From positions 1 to 9,896 of the forward strand of contig PXEJ01000269.1 in NCBI GenBank assembly GCA_003566215.1: a stretch of 9,896 nt of DNA. Reading direction: 5' to 3'. Below are positions 7,067 through 9,896 of this stretch, in pieces (position 1 is the stretch's first letter; the number at the start of each line of letters is the position of its first letter). Made by a program: the position numbers and the translations under genes. The notes under the pieces were generated by a model. It saw only the letters and a list, made by a program, of their open reading frames with translations, made no database searches and had not been told where the DNA came from. The stretch is from Cyanobacteria bacterium T3Sed10_376R1m (GTDB taxonomy: Bacteria; Cyanobacteriota; Cyanobacteriia; Cyanobacteriales; Cyanobacteriaceae).

Positions 7067-8701
7067 ATGGTCAACATAAATAATAAATCCATTGCTTATC
7101 AAAGTTTAATTTCTCAGAATGATTTACAAGATTGTGTTCTAGGGGCGATCGATATTGGCACTAATTCTATTCATATGGTAGTAGTGGAAATAAATGCTCA
7201 AATTCCTTCTTTTACCATTGTTGCTAAGGAAAAAGATACTGTTCGACTGGGCGATCGCAATCTCGAAACAGGCAACCTGACCCAAGAAGCCATGGATCGT
7301 TCCCTCCTTGCCCTCAAGAGGTGCAAGGATTTGGCTGATAGTCTCAAGGTAGATCAAATCATCGCTGTAGCCACTAGCGCCACGAGAGAATCCCCTAATG
7401 GCATCCAATTTTTAGAAAGAATAGAATCAGAATTAGCTATTAAGGTAGATTTAATCTCAGGACAAGAAGAAGCAAGAAGAATATATTTAGGGGTACTTTC
7501 TGGTATGGACTTTGGGGGACAAACCCACGCTATTATTGACATTGGCGGAGGTTCAACAGAACTTGTTTTAGCTGATACCCAAGAAACTCGTCACCTTAGT
7601 AGTACCAAAGTGGGTGCGGTACGTCTTACTCAAGATTTGATTAGTAGTGACCCCATTACCGAAAAAGAATTTATTCGTTTACAAGCATATATTCAGGGTA
7701 TGTTAGAGCGACCAGTAGAAGAATTTAAAAAAGCTCTAAAGGCGGGGGAAAAGCCTTTTTTAGTGGGAACATCTGGCACCATCGAAACCCTTGCTATTAT
7801 TAACGCCGTAGAGACCCAAGGCAGTGAGCCCAATCCTCTCAATGGCTATAAAGTTTCTAGGAAGAAAATAGAGCAAATATTGCAAAAATTAATCAAGATG
7901 GATTATGACGAAAGGGCTTCTTTATCAGGAATGTCCGATCGCAGGGCAGAAATCATGATTGCTGGAGCCACGATTTTGGTAGAAGCCATGACCATGTTAG
8001 AGATTGATTCTATTACTATTTGTGAAAGGGCTTTGCGCGAAGGAATCATTGTCGATTGGATGTTACAAAATGGCTATATAGAAAATCGTCTTGTGTTCCA
8101 AACTAACGTTAGGACTAGAAGTGTAATCAAAATTGCCCACAAATATCAAGTGGATTTACCCCACGGGGAAAGAATTGCCCAATTTGCTTTAAGTATTTTT
8201 GATCAAACCCAAGGAGAATTGCACTCTTGGGGAAACAAAGAAAGGGAATATCTTTGGGCGGCTGCGATTCTTCATAATTGCGGTTTGTATATCTCCCACA
8301 GTTCCCACCATAAACATTCTTATTATCTTATCCGCCATGCTGAATTTTTAGGTTTTACTGAAATTGAAGTAGAACTTATTGCCCAAATATCTCGCTATCA
8401 CCGCAAAAGTAAACCTAAACGCAAACATGAATCTTACTCTTGTTTACCCCATGACAATCGCAAAATCATCAAGGAAATGAGTGCTATATTGCGCCTTGCG
8501 ATCGCCCTTGATCGTCGTCAAATTGGGGCAATTAAGACCTTAGAATGTAAATATGATGAAGAATACAAAAAACTACATCTACATCTAACCCCCACCATTA
8601 AAGAAGATGATTGCGCCCTAGAATTATGGAATTTAGATTATAAAAAACCAATTTTTGAGCAAGAATTTGATGTCAAAGTAGTGGCAACCTTAAAAGTTTA
8701 A
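7067..8701 (+). CDS. ppx: Exopolyphosphatase, Ppx/GppA family
   Basis: Ppx/GppA enzymes release phosphate from the end of polyphosphate or hydrolyse pppGpp to ppGpp. In a cyanobacterium, polyphosphate is the likelier substrate, but sequence alone does not settle it. The 544-aa protein has the ASKHA-fold N-terminal half: phosphate-1 loop GAIDIGTNSIHMVVVEI (26-42), ATSATRESPNG (102-112), the acidic SGQEEARRIYLGV (131-143) holding the catalytic glutamate region, phosphate-2 loop IIDIGGGSTELVL (156-168), and GTSGTIETLA (234-243). The C-terminal half (about 345-500) is the HD-like domain of long Ppx proteins, with LPHGERIAQFA, AAILHNCGLYISHSSHHKHSYYLIRH and ISRYHRKSKPK. The usual His-Asp pair is His403-Asn404 here, so metal chemistry is unlikely in this half. 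ATG at 7067 leaves about 25 residues before the first loop; no good Shine-Dalgarno is seen, so the exact start is less certain. Two HIP1 sites are inside. Confidence 0.93.
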   Translation: MVNINNKSIAYQSLISQNDLQDCVLGAIDIGTNSIHMVVVEINAQIPSFTIVAKEKDTVRLGDRNLETGNLTQEAMDRSLLALKRCKDLADSLKVDQIIAVATSATRESPNGIQFLERIESELAIKVDLISGQEEARRIYLGVLSGMDFGGQTHAIIDIGGGSTELVLADTQETRHLSSTKVGAVRLTQDLISSDPITEKEFIRLQAYIQGMLERPVEEFKKALKAGEKPFLVGTSGTIETLAIINAVETQGSEPNPLNGYKVSRKKIEQILQKLIKMDYDERASLSGMSDRRAEIMIAGATILVEAMTMLEIDSITICERALREGIIVDWMLQNGYIENRLVFQTNVRTRSVIKIAHKYQVDLPHGERIAQFALSIFDQTQGELHSWGNKEREYLWAAAILHNCGLYISHSSHHKHSYYLIRHAEFLGFTEIEVELIAQISRYHRKSKPKRKHESYSCLPHDNRKIIKEMSAILRLAIALDRRQIGAIKTLECKYDEEYKKLHLHLTPTIKEDDCALELWNLDYKKPIFEQEFDVKVVATLKV

Positions 8702-8774
8702 CTTTAGTGGGGTTTGGGGAGTATTTCCCTAACATTTGTATGGCTCGGAAGTTAATTCTCCTGAGTTTATAGTA

Positions 8775-8783
8775 TGGTATAAT
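8775..8783 (+). promoter_or_regulatory. Extended -10 promoter upstream of the Tab2-like gene
   Basis: TGGTATAAT is a perfect extended -10 (TGn plus TATAAT). No good -35 hexamer is visible, which extended -10 promoters tolerate. Transcription from about 8790 would give an unusually long leader of about 140 nt before the ATG at 8932. Confidence 0.5.
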
Positions 8784-8877
8784 TTATGGTGGATAAAGCA
8801 GTTTGATTATCGCCTTGGGTGACAAAAACTAAGTTCGTTCAAGTGTTGGTCAATGGTTTGTTTATTCTTATCTTGAG

Positions 8878-8919
8878 ATGGGCTACTTCACGCTGCTCTG
8901 TAAACTATACAAAGGTTAG
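8878..8919 (+). CDS. Possible 13-codon upstream ORF in the Tab2-like leader
   Basis: ATG at 8878 opens a 13-codon frame (MGYFTLLCKLYKG) that ends with TAG at 8917-8919, 12 nt before the Tab2-like start and in the same frame. It has no strong Shine-Dalgarno, and frames this short arise by chance. A second mini-ORF (MVCLFLS) lies at 8853-8876. Both would be in the leader if the 8775 promoter is real. Translation is unproven. Confidence 0.15.
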   Translation: MGYFTLLCKLYKG

Positions 8920-8931
8920 ACATTCGTTAAT

Positions 8932-9798
8932 ATGGGAAAAATTTGGGAGTTAGATTTTTATTCACGTCCGATTTTTGACGAGAATAACAAAAAACGTTGG
9001 GAAATTTTAATCTGTGAAAGCCCTACACAAATCGATACAGATATTGATTCTCTCTTTCGTTATTCCGAGTTTTGCTCTAATAATGAAGTTAATTCTATTA
9101 CTTTGGGAAGGGCGATCGCAACTGCCATAGAAAAATCAGGAGAAACCCCTAGTAAAATTAGATTTTTTCGCCGTCAAATGAATAATATGATCATCAAAGC
9201 CTGTGATGATGCTAATATTCCTGTTTTTACCTCCCGTCATACCTACGCCCTTAATCATTGGTTGGCCGAAAGGGAAGAAAATTTTTACCCTTTTCAAGAG
9301 GGTTATCAACAACCTACATCTGCTGTATCAGTGCAGTATCCCCAAAGTAATGCTGTTACTTTACCAGATGCGGTGAAGGGCGATCGTACAGATAAATGGG
9401 CTTTAGTTAGTCTTAATGCCTCCGACTTACAGGAAATGCAAGAATGGGACATCGCCTTTGGAGAGTCTTTCCCCCTCTCCCTGACTGAGGTAGAAGATAC
9501 CACCAAAATCTCCGGACTAATTATTTTTTCGAAAAGGGCATTACCCCTAGCCGCTTGGATGTCAGGATTAGAGTTAGGTTATTTGCGCCTAGAAAAAGGA
9601 CAATTTCCCAGTATTTGCCTAGAGACGGGGGTTAGTGATAGTTGGATTTTAGCAAATCTTATCGATAAAGATACCCAAGTCGAAGGGGAAGGTTTTGAAA
9701 ATGCGAAACAAAAAGCAGATGGAGTTCACTTTTTAGCGATTCAATCCTCCGCCGATTCTCAATCCTTTGAAGGTTTTTGGTTGTTGAAAAGTCATTGA
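8932..9798 (+). CDS. Tab2/Atab2-family RNA-binding protein (DUF1092)
   Basis: This 288-aa soluble protein belongs to a family found in cyanobacteria, algae and plants. Chlamydomonas Tab2 is needed for psaB mRNA translation, and Arabidopsis Atab2 for light-driven synthesis of both photosystems; the cyanobacterial role is inferred to be photosystem biogenesis through RNA binding. Family blocks seen are WELDFYSRPI at 5-14, ICESP at 27-31, KIRFFRRQMNNMI at 75-87 (basic, a plausible RNA contact), TYALNHWL at 104-111, EWDIAFGESFPL at 171-182, IIFSKRALPLAAWMSGLEL at 197-215 and ETGVSDSWILANL at 231-243. The variable stretch 120-155 is a proline- and glutamine-containing linker between the two conserved halves. 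ATG at 8932 gives the canonical MG.IWELDFY start; an in-frame TAG at 8917 rules out a long extension. No Shine-Dalgarno is visible. It stands alone after a 230-bp gap. One HIP1 site is inside. Confidence 0.93.
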   Translation: MGKIWELDFYSRPIFDENNKKRWEILICESPTQIDTDIDSLFRYSEFCSNNEVNSITLGRAIATAIEKSGETPSKIRFFRRQMNNMIIKACDDANIPVFTSRHTYALNHWLAEREENFYPFQEGYQQPTSAVSVQYPQSNAVTLPDAVKGDRTDKWALVSLNASDLQEMQEWDIAFGESFPLSLTEVEDTTKISGLIIFSKRALPLAAWMSGLELGYLRLEKGQFPSICLETGVSDSWILANLIDKDTQVEGEGFENAKQKADGVHFLAIQSSADSQSFEGFWLLKSH

Positions 9799-9811
9799 AA
9801 AAGCCTGTACA

Positions 9812-9859
9812 CTTCCTCTTGCGATAAAATCAAAAGGAAGAGTATCGTAAAATTTTATC
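9812..9859. other. Overlapping inverted repeats after the Tab2-like gene
   Basis: CTTCCT (9812-9817) is complementary to AGGAAG (9835-9840), and GATAAAAT (9823-9830) is perfectly complementary to ATTTTATC (9852-9859). The pairs interleave, so they are alternative folds or a pseudoknot-like arrangement. Position fits either the 3' end of the Tab2-like transcript or the control region of a gene starting at 9874. No T-tract supports a terminator. Confidence 0.3.
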
Positions 9860-9873
9860 AGAAATATTAGTCT

Positions 9874-9896
9874 ATGAATGCTACTGTTACAGTAAC
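9874..9896 (+). CDS. Possible start of a gene running off the right edge
   Basis: ATG at 9874 opens a frame reading MNATVTV to the end of the window without a stop. Seven codons are too few to identify a family or to show that the gene is real. No clear Shine-Dalgarno precedes it. It is reported only because it sits at a sensible distance (75 bp) from the Tab2-like stop, on the same strand. Confidence 0.25.

Noticed and set aside
1..8701. A phosphate-stress gene cluster, because a PhoX end and an exopolyphosphatase share the window
   Set aside because: They are about 7 kb apart, separated by unrelated genes and strand changes, and I see no convincing Pho box upstream of either.
3401..9798. 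One operon from smpB to the Tab2-like gene
   Set aside because: Gaps of 133-230 bp, a good terminator at 6939-6969 and separate promoter-like elements argue for independent units.
1..9896. tRNA, rRNA, CRISPR arrays, or defence or toxin-antitoxin genes
   Set aside because: No cloverleaf, rRNA core sequence, regularly spaced repeats or recognisable defence proteins were seen in the gaps on either strand. All other open frames of 60-89 codons overlap well-identified genes in other frames.

Overview
The window comes from an AT-rich cyanobacterial chromosome, probably a unicellular lineage. Three things point there. It encodes a Tab2/Atab2-type protein (DUF1092), a family confined to oxygenic phototrophs. 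Its HemL closely follows the cyanobacterial pattern. It also carries five perfect HIP1 octamers (GCGATCGC), the hallmark cyanobacterial repeat. I cannot name a species from the sequence alone.

Layout: Positions 1-251 hold the C-terminal end of a PhoX-type (DUF839) phosphatase on the + strand. It converges on a - strand pair: a HAD-family phosphatase (2750-2013), then a secreted DacB/PBP4-type D-Ala-D-Ala carboxypeptidase (1937-480). The 228-bp convergent gap holds a two-tier stem-loop. The 650-bp gap at 2751-3400 has no intact gene. It holds remains of mobile DNA: a decayed IS630-like transposase remnant, a MITE-like element of about 109 bp that appears to have inserted into it, and a hairpin resembling an IS200/IS605 end. 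From 3401 to the right edge everything reads +: smpB (trans-translation), gatA (tRNA-dependent amidotransferase), hemL (5-aminolevulinate synthesis), a Ppx/GppA exopolyphosphatase, and the Tab2-like gene. A possible new gene starts at 9874 and runs off the edge.

The + strand genes are separated by 133-230 bp gaps, some with hairpins or promoter-like -10 boxes. They look like independently transcribed housekeeping genes rather than one operon. Themes are translation (smpB, gatA, Tab2-like), tetrapyrrole and photosystem biogenesis (hemL, Tab2-like), phosphate metabolism (PhoX end, HAD, Ppx) and cell wall (DacB). No functional link between neighbours is evident.

I see no undescribed multi-gene system. 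The most informative non-genic signals are the nested mobile-element remains at 2850-3232, the double stem-loop at 294-339, and the leader of the Tab2-like gene, which carries a small in-frame upstream ORF.
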